Below, one piece after another: positions 27,934 to 35,215 of a DNA stretch of 64,000 nucleotides. The notes beneath the pieces were generated by a model. The model had not been told where the DNA came from. It saw only the letters and a program-made list of their open reading frames with translations, and did no database searches. Source of the DNA: Sphingobacterium spiritivorum ATCC 33861 (GTDB lineage Bacteria; Bacteroidota; Bacteroidia; Sphingobacteriales; Sphingobacteriaceae); contig NZ_GL379770.1 in NCBI RefSeq assembly GCF_000143765.1, forward strand, positions 62,001 through 126,000. The letters are read 5' to 3'. The number at the start of each line of letters is the position of its first letter. Within the stretch, counting starts at the first letter, position 1. The translations under genes and the position numbers were made by a program.

Positions 27934-28497
27934 ATGATGCTACACAAATCAACTTTTTATTATGTTTGTGGCATGGTTTCTTTAAGATACAGATGCTCCG
28001 GATTTATACACGCCCTTACTTCAAATACCCGTCACGGGACACATTCACCTTTTGTATACAAACTCGCTGATGAAGCTATTTATCAACGATCAGCAAAAGG
28101 AGTTGAAATCAACCTGAGCGGTTGGAGTTCGAAGAAAAAAGCCGCATTAGTCCGCATACTTTATCATCTCGGAATACAGACTGTTCATTCCCTGTCAGAC
28201 AACAGAGGTAATGAGGCTGAGCAGGATGTTGTGGAGACTCCGGAGGATTGTTTCAAACAAGCCATTCTGATCAGTAAGGATGAGCTTCCGGAGCAGCAAG
28301 AGTTTCATCGCGCCGGAAGGCATACTATATATATATGGGATGAACCTTATTTCAACAGAGAGCGGCAGAGCGCCTGGCAGCAAGTTCAACAGGCGGAAAG
28401 GGTAACCTTAACAATAGATCTGTTTTATTTTGGTCTGATCATCTTCAGACAAGGTCAGCGCAAACAGAATTTTAAGCTGAGGTTTCCCCGTTTCTGA
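27934..28497 (+). CDS. Shortened relative of Bacteroidota O-methyltransferase-like proteins, probably non-catalytic
   Basis: The 187-aa product keeps both ends of a Bacteroidota class I methyltransferase family. The N-terminal HGTHSPFVYKLADEAIY and the C-terminal stretch with DEPYFNRERQSAW, RVTLTIDLFYFGLIIF and NFKLRF correspond to conserved parts of full-length members of roughly 250 aa. The middle, where the Gly-rich cofactor loop (E-x-G-x-x-x-G type) and the acidic strand-2 motif should be, is replaced by a shorter segment (QTVHSLSDNRGNEAEQ) without them. It therefore probably cannot bind S-adenosylmethionine. No stop or frameshift is seen. The start may be the ATG at 27973 (VSLRYRC). It ends exactly where the convergent gene ends (28498). 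I infer erosion; function unknown. Confidence 0.6.
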   Translation: MMLHKSTFYYVCGMVSLRYRCSGFIHALTSNTRHGTHSPFVYKLADEAIYQRSAKGVEINLSGWSSKKKAALVRILYHLGIQTVHSLSDNRGNEAEQDVVETPEDCFKQAILISKDELPEQQEFHRAGRHTIYIWDEPYFNRERQSAWQQVQQAERVTLTIDLFYFGLIIFRQGQRKQNFKLRFPRF

Positions 28498-29661
28498 TTA
28501 GAAAGCCTCACTTATGGATAGGTAAAATCCGGATTGCCGTTTTTCTCCCGGTCTTTTTTCTCCGAAAGAATAATCAAAACGAACCGTACTGCTATGCTCC
28601 AGACTAAAGAAATAGCGGATACCTGCTCCATAGCTTGGTACAAGACGGATGTCATGCTCTTTAGAAAATGTACTACCTGTCCCTCCAAAGCCCGTTATTC
28701 CAAAACGCGGGTGAAAGCGGTAACGCAATTCAGCCTGGCCTGCAATATAATTACGGTCTTTATATCTGCCCAGATAATAACCGCGCATTATATTATCTCC
28801 GCCCAGATCCCGGTATTGATAAAAAGGAATGCGTTCGCCGAAAGTAGATCTGTAGATTCCCTGTATAGCTACAGACAGCGTTTTTGAAACAGGGTAGAAG
28901 CCTCGGAGATCGATATCAAACAGATTGCCTCTGAAATTTTCATTACCCCAGAAGTCAGGAGCATAGGCATAACGGAGTCTGGCATAATATCCTCTAGTCG
29001 TAAAAGTGGTTACATTCCGGGTGTCAAAGAGCTGAGAAATTCCAAAGGCCAGAAATTGCCCGCCTGTTTTACCAATCAGATCCTGCTGATCGTATATTCC
29101 GCCGGTTTCCTGATCTTCGTATTTAAAGTGTTCATAATTGATATTGATTCCTGCATAATAGGAAGAAGTGATCTTTTTCTCTACATCGATGCGGGCGCGA
29201 AACAATTTCTGGCCTATCTTATCTTCATCAGATTCCCATGTATTATTACCCAATCCGTAAAAATTGAAAGGCCAGTCACGGTATCTGAATTCAGAAAGAA
29301 TATGGTAATCGTTATTTTTTGTCCAGATGTCACTGTTGAGTTTTATGTTTTTTTGACTTTTTGTGGTCATTGTTCCCATCAGAATCAGACTTGATGTGCG
29401 GTTTGTGGCGTCAGATTTGTCTACATAAAAATTATAAGTGCCCGCAATTCCGTATTCGAAACCTGACTCTTGTGCATATCCGGCTGCCGGTAAAACCATA
29501 AAACTTGCCGATCTGGTCGAATCTTTTTCACTGGAAAGGAATTTATTTTTAAATTTTTGAACAAGATTCTGCTCCTGAGCATATGAATTTGGAAGAAAAA
29601 TTAAAAGAAAAACAGCCATGCTAATACTGCCAAGCATGGATTTGGAGATCAATTTTTGCAT
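28498..29661 (-). CDS. Omp85/BamA-type outer-membrane barrel protein
   Basis: An outer-membrane beta-barrel of 387 aa. I start at the ATG at 29661 (MQKLISKSMLG); the frame to 29667 uses a TTG. A signal peptide ends at NSYAQ. The body is a chain of amphipathic strands, and the last 120 residues carry the Omp85 surface-antigen signature: GGDNIMRGYYLGRYKDRNYIAGQAELRYRF, then GAGIRYFF and the terminal Phe. No POTRA domains are seen ahead of the barrel, so it is a POTRA-less relative and not the essential assembly factor BamA itself. It resembles stand-alone BamA/TamA-like proteins annotated across Bacteroidota. Substrate or role unknown. Confidence 0.78.
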   Translation of the reverse strand: MQKLISKSMLGSISMAVFLLIFLPNSYAQEQNLVQKFKNKFLSSEKDSTRSASFMVLPAAGYAQESGFEYGIAGTYNFYVDKSDATNRTSSLILMGTMTTKSQKNIKLNSDIWTKNNDYHILSEFRYRDWPFNFYGLGNNTWESDEDKIGQKLFRARIDVEKKITSSYYAGININYEHFKYEDQETGGIYDQQDLIGKTGGQFLAFGISQLFDTRNVTTFTTRGYYARLRYAYAPDFWGNENFRGNLFDIDLRGFYPVSKTLSVAIQGIYRSTFGERIPFYQYRDLGGDNIMRGYYLGRYKDRNYIAGQAELRYRFHPRFGITGFGGTGSTFSKEHDIRLVPSYGAGIRYFFSLEHSSTVRFDYSFGEKRPGEKRQSGFYLSISEAF

Positions 29662-29775
29662 TTTCAAATATAGGATATTGACCGGATTTAATAAATTGAA
29701 ATCTTGAGCTGAAAATTATTCCCTTGCATATCAGATACATTGTCGTTATGCGGAAGTTTTTTTGCAAAAATATTT

Positions 29776-29804
29776 TTGTAATGTCATCGGAGTATCTATC
29801 TTTG
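29776..29804 (+). promoter_or_regulatory. Candidate upstream promoter of the tRNA-tuf operon
   Basis: TTG (29776-29778), 18-nt spacer, then TATCTTTG (29797-29804), an exact match to the Bacteroidota consensus. The start site would be near 29811, about 170 nt ahead of the first tRNA. Confidence 0.65.
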
Positions 29805-29850
29805 CAACTCAAACAAACAGGGTCTGTAATTGTCCCGGAAGCGTTTGAAA

Positions 29851-29862
29851 TGTTCTTTAAGT
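29851..29862 (+). promoter_or_regulatory. boxA-like antitermination element
   Basis: TGTTCTTTAAGT resembles the E. coli rRNA boxA core TGCTCTTTAACA (9 of 12). It lies downstream of the first promoter in an untranslated stable-RNA leader, where antitermination would make sense. Weak evidence by itself. Confidence 0.3.
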
Positions 29863-29889
29863 CGTTTGATAATAATTTTTAAATAAAAC

Positions 29890-29920
29890 TTGCAGAAGTC
29901 AAAAATTAATCTGATTTTTG
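29890..29920 (+). promoter_or_regulatory. Candidate downstream promoter of the tRNA-tuf operon
   Basis: TTG (29890-29892), 20-nt spacer, then GATTTTTG (29913-29920), one mismatch from TAnnTTTG. The start would be near 29927, about 50 nt before tRNA-Thr. Confidence 0.5.
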
Positions 29921-29978
29921 CACTCGCTGATCGAAACAGCATCGTTCTTAGAGAGTTTAAAAATATTAAAATATAGAA

Positions 29979-30051
<73 letters not shown>

Positions 30052-30082
30052 CAAGAATTGCAATCTTAAATTGCAGGTATCT

Positions 30083-30163
30083 GGAGGGGTTCCAGAGCGG
30101 TCAAATGGGACGGACTGTAAATCCGTTGCTTCGGCTTCGAAGGTTCGAATCCTTCTCCCTCCA
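30083..30163 (+). tRNA. tRNA-Tyr (anticodon GTA)
   Basis: An 81-nt class II tRNA with a long variable arm (TTGCTTCGGCTTCGAA region). Anticodon stem ACGGA/TCCGT with loop CTGTAAA gives GTA. Acceptor GGAGGGG pairs with TCCCTCC with one G-T. Lies 31 nt after tRNA-Thr. Confidence 0.96.
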
Positions 30164-30221
30164 CACCAAATCAGTTTACAAATCCGAGCTTGTTTTTCAA
30201 GCTAGGTATTTGTAAGCAAAA

Positions 30222-30294
30222 GCGGAAGTAGCTCAGTTGGTAGAGCGATAGCCTTCCAAGCTATAGGTCGCGAGTTCGAACCTCGTCTTCCGCT
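30222..30294 (+). tRNA. tRNA-Gly (anticodon TCC)
   Basis: A 73-nt cloverleaf: acceptor GCGGAAG/CTTCCGC, anticodon stem ATAGC/GCTAT with loop CTTCCAA (anticodon TCC), T-arm GAGTTCGAACCTC. Third of the pre-tuf cluster. Confidence 0.96.
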
Positions 30295-30384
30295 CTCTTT
30301 TTATTATACGATTTAAGTCTCTGTCTCATTTGATATAATAATATCTTGCAGGTGGAGGCGTTTATCTATAAATGGCTTTTGAAA

Positions 30385-30456
<72 letters not shown>

Positions 30457-30515
30457 CGTAATAACAACTTTTTTAGAAGAAAAAATAAAATTTTAATTTA
30501 CTAATTCGCATAAAC

Positions 30516-31700
30516 ATGGCAAAAGAGAAATTTGACCGCAGTAAACCACACTTAAACATTGGTACAATCGGTCACGTTGACCACGGTAAAACTACTACAA
30601 CTGCAGCTATCACTAAAGTATTAGCGGATGCAGGTTTATCAGAAGCTCGTTCATTTGATTCAATTGACTCTGCTCCTGAAGAAAAAGAACGTGGTATCAC
30701 AATTAATACAGCACACGTAGAATACCAAACAGCTAATCGTCACTATGCGCACGTTGACTGTCCAGGTCACGCCGATTATGTAAAAAACATGGTAACAGGT
30801 GCTGCTCAGATGGACGGAGCTATCATCGTAGTTGCGGCTACAGATGGTCCTATGCCTCAAACTCGTGAGCACATCCTATTGGCTCGTCAGGTAGGTGTTC
30901 CTGCACTAGTAGTTTTCTTGAACAAAGTTGACTTAGTAGATGACAGCGAATTATTAGACTTAGTTGAAATGGAAGTTCGTGAATTATTATCATTCTACGA
31001 ATACCCAGGAGATGATATTCCAGTAATCAAAGGTTCTGCTTTAGGTGCATTGAACGGTGAGCAACAATGGGTTGATTCAATCATGGAATTGATGGATGCT
31101 GTTGATAACTACATTCCAATCCCTCCACGTTTGACTGAACTTCCTTTCTTGATGCCGGTAGAGGACGTATTCTCGATCACAGGTCGTGGTACAGTAGCTA
31201 CAGGTCGTATCGAAAGAGGTGTGATCAACTCAGGAGATCCGGTTGAGATCTTAGGTATGGGTGCTGAGAACTTGAAATCTACAGTAACAGGTGTTGAGAT
31301 GTTCCGTAAAATTTTGGATTACGGTGAGGCTGGTGATAACGTAGGTTTATTGTTACGTGGTATTGAGAAAACTGATATCCGTCGTGGTATGGTTATCTGT
31401 AAACCAGGTTCAGTAACTCCTCACGATAACTTCAAAGCTGAGGTTTACGTATTATCAAAAGCAGAAGGTGGACGTCACACTCCATTCTTTAACAAATACC
31501 GCCCTCAATTCTATTTCCGTACAACAGACGTTACAGGTGAAATCACTTTAGCTGAAGGTACTGAAATGGTAATGCCAGGTGACAACGTAACAATCACTGT
31601 TAAGTTGATCAGTCCTATCGCAATGGAAAAAGGTCTACGTTTTGCAATCCGTGAAGGTGGTAGAACAGTAGGTGCTGGTCAGGTAACTGAAATCATTTAA
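30516..31700 (+). CDS. tuf: Elongation factor Tu
   Basis: GTPase that delivers aminoacyl-tRNA to the ribosome. The 394-aa protein has the classic three-domain EF-Tu layout: the GTPase domain with GHVDHGKT (about 19-26), [12 protein letters not shown] and NKVDLVD, then the two beta-barrel domains with [21 protein letters not shown] and the terminal [14 protein letters not shown]. Codon use is strongly biased to GGT, CGT and similar optimal codons, as expected for a very highly expressed gene. It follows four tRNA genes in the same order as the E. coli thrU-tyrU-glyT-thrT-tufB operon and ends in a strong terminator. No second tuf is in the window. Confidence 0.98.
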   Translation: MAKEKFDRSKPHLNIGTIGHVDHGKTTTTAAITKVLADAGLSEARSFDSIDSAPEEKERGITINTAHVEYQTANRHYAHVDCPGHADYVKNMVTGAAQMDGAIIVVAATDGPMPQTREHILLARQVGVPALVVFLNKVDLVDDSELLDLVEMEVRELLSFYEYPGDDIPVIKGSALGALNGEQQWVDSIMELMDAVDNYIPIPPRLTELPFLMPVEDVFSITGRGTVATGRIERGVINSGDPVEILGMGAENLKSTVTGVEMFRKILDYGEAGDNVGLLLRGIEKTDIRRGMVICKPGSVTPHDNFKAEVYVLSKAEGGRHTPFFNKYRPQFYFRTTDVTGEITLAEGTEMVMPGDNVTITVKLISPIAMEKGLRFAIREGGRTVGAGQVTEII

Positions 31701-31721
31701 TCTGAAATAGATTAGAAATAT

Positions 31722-31757
31722 AAATAAGCTAATCAGCTGAGGCTGATTAGCTTATTT
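31722..31757 (+). terminator. Terminator after tuf
   Basis: A 16-bp perfect stem with TGAG loop, core GCTAATCAGC/GCTGATTAGC, followed by a run of six or more T. It starts 22 nt past the tuf stop. Confidence 0.92.
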
Positions 31758-31810
31758 TTTCTGATGCAAAAGTGCATTAAGAAATAGTAAAAAAAAGTGA
31801 AATATATTTG

Positions 31811-31838
31811 TTGCAGAGGTGCGAAAACGCTATATTTG
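31811..31838 (+). promoter_or_regulatory. Promoter of the tRNA-Trp-secE-nusG operon
   Basis: TTG (31811-31813), 17-nt spacer and TATATTTG (31831-31838), a perfect match to TTG-N17-TAnnTTTG. The start site would fall near 31845, about 14 nt before tRNA-Trp. Confidence 0.8.
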
Positions 31839-31858
31839 CAACGTCAAAAAACAAAACC

Positions 31859-31931
31859 CACGGGCATAGTTCAATGGTAGAATAGAGGTCTCCAAAACCT
31901 TTGATCAGGGTTCGAATCCTTGTGCCCGTGC
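31859..31931 (+). tRNA. tRNA-Trp (anticodon CCA)
   Basis: A 73-nt cloverleaf: acceptor CACGGGC/GCCCGTG, anticodon stem GAGGT/ACCTT with loop CTCCAAA (anticodon CCA), T-arm CAGGGTTCGAATCCTTG. Lies 21 nt upstream of secE and is probably cut from the same transcript. The discriminator base (C at 31931) is my best reading. Confidence 0.94.
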
Positions 31932-31952
31932 AAACTATAGATAAACTATAAA

Positions 31953-32147
31953 ATGGCGAAAGTACTAGATTTTTTTAAAGACTCTTATGAAGAGATCACA
32001 CAGAAGGTAACTTGGCCTACCTGGGCTCAGTTGCAAAGTTCAGCTGTGATTGTACTTATTGCTTCTCTTATCATCGCTCTTCTGGTTTTTGTGATGGATA
32101 AAGCGTCGAGCAACGTATTAGAGTTGTTGTACGGTATTACTTCATAA
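31953..32147 (+). CDS. secE: Preprotein translocase subunit SecE
   Basis: Small essential subunit of the SecYEG channel. The 64-aa protein has an amphipathic N-terminal helix (VLDFFKDSYEEITQKVTWPTWAQLQ) with the conserved KVTWPT motif followed by one transmembrane helix (SSAVIVLIASLIIALLVFVMD), the short single-span form of SecE found in most bacteria outside the gamma-proteobacteria. It is followed 19 nt later by nusG, the near-universal secE-nusG pair, and shares the promoter at 31811-31838 with tRNA-Trp. Confidence 0.95.
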   Translation: MAKVLDFFKDSYEEITQKVTWPTWAQLQSSAVIVLIASLIIALLVFVMDKASSNVLELLYGITS

Positions 32148-32166
32148 TTTTTTCAGTATTTAATTT

Positions 32167-32712
32167 ATGGCAGATCAAAGTTTAAAATGGTACGTGGTTC
32201 GTGCTGTAAGTGGAAAGGAAAAGAAAGTAAAGCAATATATTGATGCTGAGATTAGTCGCTTAGGAATCCAGCACCTGGTTGCTCAGGTACTTATTCCAAT
32301 GGAAAAGTATTACCAGATGCGTGATGGCAAGAAAGTGGCAAAAGAACGTAACTACTACCCTGGATATGTGTTGATTGAAGCATCTCTTGATGCAGAAACA
32401 GAACACGTAATCAAAAATATTAACAGCGTAATCGGTTTCTTAGGAGATAAGGCCGGAAATGCTATTCCGTTGCGTCCAAGCGAGGTGAACCGCATCTTAG
32501 GTAAAGTGGATGAGATGGCTGAGCAAGGTGAGACAATCAACGTACCTTATTACGTTGGTGAAACGGTAAAAGTAAACGATGGTCCGTTTAACGGATTTAC
32601 CGGAGAAATCGAAGAAGTTCACGAAGACAAGAAAAAGCTGATCGTGATGGTGAAGGTCTTCGGAAGAAAAACCCCATTAGAACTTAACTACATGCAAGTA
32701 GAGAAAGAATAA
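32167..32712 (+). CDS. nusG: Transcription termination/antitermination factor NusG
   Basis: Universal elongation factor that binds the RNA polymerase clamp and links it to Rho or the ribosome. The 181-aa protein has the NGN domain (KWYVVRAVSGKEKKVKQYI at the start, YYPGYVLIEA near 60) and a C-terminal KOW domain with VKVNDGPFNGFTGEIEEVHEDKKKLIVMVKVFGRKTPLELN. Length is normal, and no extra domain is inserted. It ends in a terminator whose stem begins inside the stop codon, separating it from the ribosomal-protein operon. Confidence 0.97.
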   Translation: MADQSLKWYVVRAVSGKEKKVKQYIDAEISRLGIQHLVAQVLIPMEKYYQMRDGKKVAKERNYYPGYVLIEASLDAETEHVIKNINSVIGFLGDKAGNAIPLRPSEVNRILGKVDEMAEQGETINVPYYVGETVKVNDGPFNGFTGEIEEVHEDKKKLIVMVKVFGRKTPLELNYMQVEKE

Positions 32713-32757
32713 ACAAAAGAAAAGAGGAGAATTAAAATTTCCTCTTTTCTTTTGTTT
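32711..32757 (+). terminator. Terminator after nusG
   Basis: An 18-bp perfect A/T- and G/C-mixed stem (core AAAAGAGGA with TCCTCTTTT, 11-nt loop) followed by a T-rich tail. The left arm overlaps the nusG stop codon. The next promoter begins 10 nt further on. Confidence 0.88.
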
Positions 32758-32766
32758 ATTTATTTT

Positions 32767-32796
32767 TTGTATTTCATAAAAAATAGTATATCTTTG
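32767..32796 (+). promoter_or_regulatory. Promoter of rplK-rplA-rplJ-rplL-rpoBC
   Basis: TTG (32767-32769), 19-nt spacer and TATCTTTG (32789-32796), a perfect consensus match. It leaves a leader of about 100 nt before rplK that begins with a small hairpin (GCACC/GGTGC, 32796-32811) around the likely start site. Confidence 0.75.
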
Positions 32797-32903
32797 CACC
32801 TCATTTGGTGCCTGATTTCGGTCCGGTATCATTGAATAAATAAATGTTACGTTATATGCTTCCAACTTACTAACAAACATTTAATAATTAAATTCAGAAC
32901 AAA

Positions 32904-33347
32904 ATGGCAAAAGAAGTCAGTGCGTTAGTAAAATTACAAGTTAAGGGCGGAGCTGCAAATCCATCGCCACCAGTAGGACCTGCATTAGGTGCTAAAGGTG
33001 TTAATATCATGGATTTCTGTAAGCAATTTAACGCTCGTACGCAAGACAAACCAGGCAAAGTATTACCTGTTGTCATTACAGTTTACAGCGACAAATCTTT
33101 TGATTTTATCATCAAAACTCCTCCGGTAGCAATCCAGTTAAAGGAAGCTACAGGGTTGAAAAGCGGATCTGGAGAGCCTAACCGTAAGAAAGTAGCTTCT
33201 GTTACTTGGGATCAGGTGAAAACAATCGCTGAGGATAAATTGGTAGATTTAAACGCATTTACTGTAGAAGCAGCTATGCGTATGGTAGCTGGGACAGCAC
33301 GTAGTATGGGTATTACCGTGTCCGGTAATGCTCCTTGGAACAATTAA
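32904..33347 (+). CDS. rplK: 50S ribosomal protein L11
   Basis: Binds the GTPase-associated centre of 23S rRNA. The 147-aa protein opens [28 protein letters not shown], the L11 signature with its proline-rich loop, and continues through [26 protein letters not shown] to the C-terminal RNA-binding domain ending TARSMGITV. Length is normal. It is the first gene of the L11-L1-L10-L12-RNA polymerase operon, with its own promoter upstream. Confidence 0.98.
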   Translation: MAKEVSALVKLQVKGGAANPSPPVGPALGAKGVNIMDFCKQFNARTQDKPGKVLPVVITVYSDKSFDFIIKTPPVAIQLKEATGLKSGSGEPNRKKVASVTWDQVKTIAEDKLVDLNAFTVEAAMRMVAGTARSMGITVSGNAPWNN

Positions 33348-33370
33348 TTAACGAAATCAGTTTAAGAAAA

Positions 33371-34069
33371 GTGGCTAGATTAACAAAAAATCAAAAAGCG
33401 GCACTATCCAAAATTGAAGCTGGTAAAGCATACTCTTTGAAAGAAGCTTCGGCTTTGGTAAAAGAGATATCATTAACCAAATTTGACGCTTCTGTGGATA
33501 TCGACGTTCGTTTAGGCGTAGATCCTCGTAAGGCAAATCAAATGGTTCGTGGTATTGCAACTTTACCTCACGGAACTGGTAAGACTGTTCGCGTTTTAGT
33601 TTTATGTACTCCTGATAAAGAAGAAGAAGCTAAAGCAGCAGGCGCAGATTTCGTAGGTTTAGATGACTATATCAGTAAAATCGAAGGCGGTTGGACTGAC
33701 GTTGATATCATTATTACCATGCCTAGTGTTATGGCTAAAGTAGGTAAATTGGGTCGTATTTTAGGTCCAAGAAACTTAATGCCTAACCCTAAAACTGGTA
33801 CAGTAACTACAGAAGTAGGTAAAGCTGTAACAGATGTTAAAGGTGGTAAAATCGATTTCAAAGTTGACAAAACAGGTATCATCCACACTTCGATTGGTAA
33901 AGCGTCGTTCGATGCAGATAAGATTTATGATAACGCATTAGAGGTATTACAAACTATCTCTCGTTTGAAACCATCTGCAGCTAAAGGAACATACTTTAAG
34001 AGCATTCACATTTCATCAACAATGAGTCCTGGAATTCATGTTGAGACTAAATCAGTAGCAGGAATTTAA
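33371..34069 (+). CDS. rplA: 50S ribosomal protein L1
   Basis: Builds the L1 stalk and, in many bacteria, represses its own operon by binding the mRNA. I start it at GTG 33371, which gives [18 protein letters not shown], the usual L1 N-terminus, with an AAGAAAA stretch in front and a 23-nt gap after rplK. An ATG at 33335 would overlap the end of rplK and add 12 residues foreign to the family. The 232-aa product has the L1 signature ([30 protein letters not shown]) and the [14 protein letters not shown]-terminal domain. It is followed by rplJ after 2 nt. Confidence 0.95.
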   Translation: MARLTKNQKAALSKIEAGKAYSLKEASALVKEISLTKFDASVDIDVRLGVDPRKANQMVRGIATLPHGTGKTVRVLVLCTPDKEEEAKAAGADFVGLDDYISKIEGGWTDVDIIITMPSVMAKVGKLGRILGPRNLMPNPKTGTVTTEVGKAVTDVKGGKIDFKVDKTGIIHTSIGKASFDADKIYDNALEVLQTISRLKPSAAKGTYFKSIHISSTMSPGIHVETKSVAGI

Positions 34070-34071
34070 TC

Positions 34072-34590
34072 ATGAGAAAAGAAGAAAAACAAGAAATTGT
34101 TCTAGCTTTGGCCGAGCAGATTAAATCATACGGTAATTTTTATATTGCTGACACTGCTGATTTAAGCGTTGAGAAGGTGAATGGCATTCGTCGCAAATGT
34201 TTTGAAAGCGGTATTGAAATTAAAGTAGTGAAAAACTCTTTAATTAAAAAAGCATTAATCGAAGCAGGTGTTGATTCGGAAGAGATCTTTGGTACACTGA
34301 AAGGTGCATCTACATTAATGTTCTCTGAAGTTGGTAACGCTCCTGCTAAATTAATCAAGCAGTTACGTAAAGAAGGTGATAAACCTCTTTTGAAAGCAGC
34401 TTATATCGATTCAGCAGCATTTGTTGGAGACGGTCAATTGAATGCATTAGTGAATCTTAAGTCTAAAAATGAACTTATCGCTGATGTTATCGCATTGCTT
34501 GAATCTCCTGCGAAGAATGTTATTTCAGCTCTTCAGTCAGGCGGAAATACAATTTCGGGCTTAGTAAAAGCTTTAGAAGAAAGAGGCTAA
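34072..34590 (+). CDS. rplJ: 50S ribosomal protein L10
   Basis: Stalk base protein that anchors the L7/L12 dimers. The 172-aa product opens RKEEKQEIVLALAEQIKSYGNFYIADTADLSV and has the NGIRRKCFESGIEIKVVKNSLIKKALIE RNA-binding segment and GLVKALEE at the C-terminal L12-binding helix. It follows rplA after 2 nt, so the two are translationally linked and no room exists for a separate L10 leader structure between them. A 79-nt A/T-rich gap separates it from rplL. Confidence 0.97.
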   Translation: MRKEEKQEIVLALAEQIKSYGNFYIADTADLSVEKVNGIRRKCFESGIEIKVVKNSLIKKALIEAGVDSEEIFGTLKGASTLMFSEVGNAPAKLIKQLRKEGDKPLLKAAYIDSAAFVGDGQLNALVNLKSKNELIADVIALLESPAKNVISALQSGGNTISGLVKALEERG

Positions 34591-34669
34591 CGAATCCTCT
34601 CTAACAGAAATATTCGTTATTATTTAATTAACAAAAATTTTTAAAAGTAAATTCAAAAATCAAAATAAA

Positions 34670-35047
34670 ATGGCAGATTTAAAACAACTTGCTGAACAGT
34701 TAGTGAACTTAACAGTAAAAGAAGTTAAAGAATTAGCTGATATCTTAAAAGATGAGTATGGTATCGAGCCTGCTGCTGCTGCTGTTGCAGTTGCTGCTGC
34801 TCCTGCTGAAGGTGGCGCTGCTGCTGCTGAAGAGAAAACTTCATTTGACGTTATCTTGAAAGAAGCTGGTGGTCAGAAATTAGCAGTAGTTAAATTGGTT
34901 AAAGATTTAGCTGGTCTAGGCTTGAAAGAAGCTAAAGATTTAGTTGACGGAGCACCTAAAGAATTAAAAGCTGGTGTATCTAAAGACGAAGCTGAAGCTT
35001 TGAAAAAACAATTAGAAGAAGCTGGAGCTGTTGTTGAGATCAAGTAA
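34670..35047 (+). CDS. rplL: 50S ribosomal protein L7/L12
   Basis: Multi-copy stalk protein that recruits translation GTPases. The 125-aa protein has the N-terminal dimer domain ([25 protein letters not shown]), an Ala-rich flexible hinge (about 36-58, coded by runs of GCT/GCA), and the conserved C-terminal domain with [42 protein letters not shown]. Upstream there is a long A-rich stretch that may act as a translation enhancer. A hairpin lies between it and rpoB, which may lower RNA polymerase expression relative to L12. Confidence 0.98.
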   Translation: MADLKQLAEQLVNLTVKEVKELADILKDEYGIEPAAAAVAVAAAPAEGGAAAAEEKTSFDVILKEAGGQKLAVVKLVKDLAGLGLKEAKDLVDGAPKELKAGVSKDEAEALKKQLEEAGAVVEIK

Positions 35048-35074
35048 TCTCACATATTAAGCACCTTAAAGGTT

Positions 35075-35105
35075 TAGACTCTGACGGTATATCCATCAGA
35101 GTCTA
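35075..35105 (+). terminator. Hairpin between rplL and rpoB (possible attenuator)
   Basis: A perfect 10-bp stem TAGACTCTGA/TCAGAGTCTA with an 11-nt loop and a T-rich but interrupted tail, starting 28 nt past the rplL stop. Partial termination or RNA processing here would reduce rpoBC output relative to ribosomal proteins, as known for E. coli. Confidence 0.55.
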
Positions 35106-35215
35106 TTCCTATTTTAACACACCACTATCAGTTATGTGTGCTGTTGCATAATTGTAAATGTGAATTAAGCAGCATATAGTTAGCTCAGTTTTTTTAAACT
35201 AAAATTCTTATTCCC

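Larger units (their letters stand above)
29662..29978. other. Leader region ahead of the tRNA-tuf operon
   Basis: About 317 nt without a gene. It holds the upstream sequence of the Omp85-type gene on the minus strand and, on the plus strand, two candidate promoters (29776-29804 and 29890-29920) and a boxA-like element (29851-29862), entered separately. I see no open frame, repeat or hairpin terminator here. Confidence 0.6.

Noticed and set aside
29665-29672. TAnnTTTG match on the minus strand just ahead of the Omp85-type gene
   Set aside because: It would place the transcription start at or inside the start codon, and no TTG lies at the right distance upstream.
33335-33370. ATG at 33335 as start of rplA
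   Set aside because: It overlaps the end of rplK and adds residues absent from L1 proteins; GTG 33371 gives the conserved N-terminus.
34070-34071. L10-type leader RNA ahead of rplJ
   Set aside because: Only 2 nt separate rplA and rplJ, so no independent leader can fit there.
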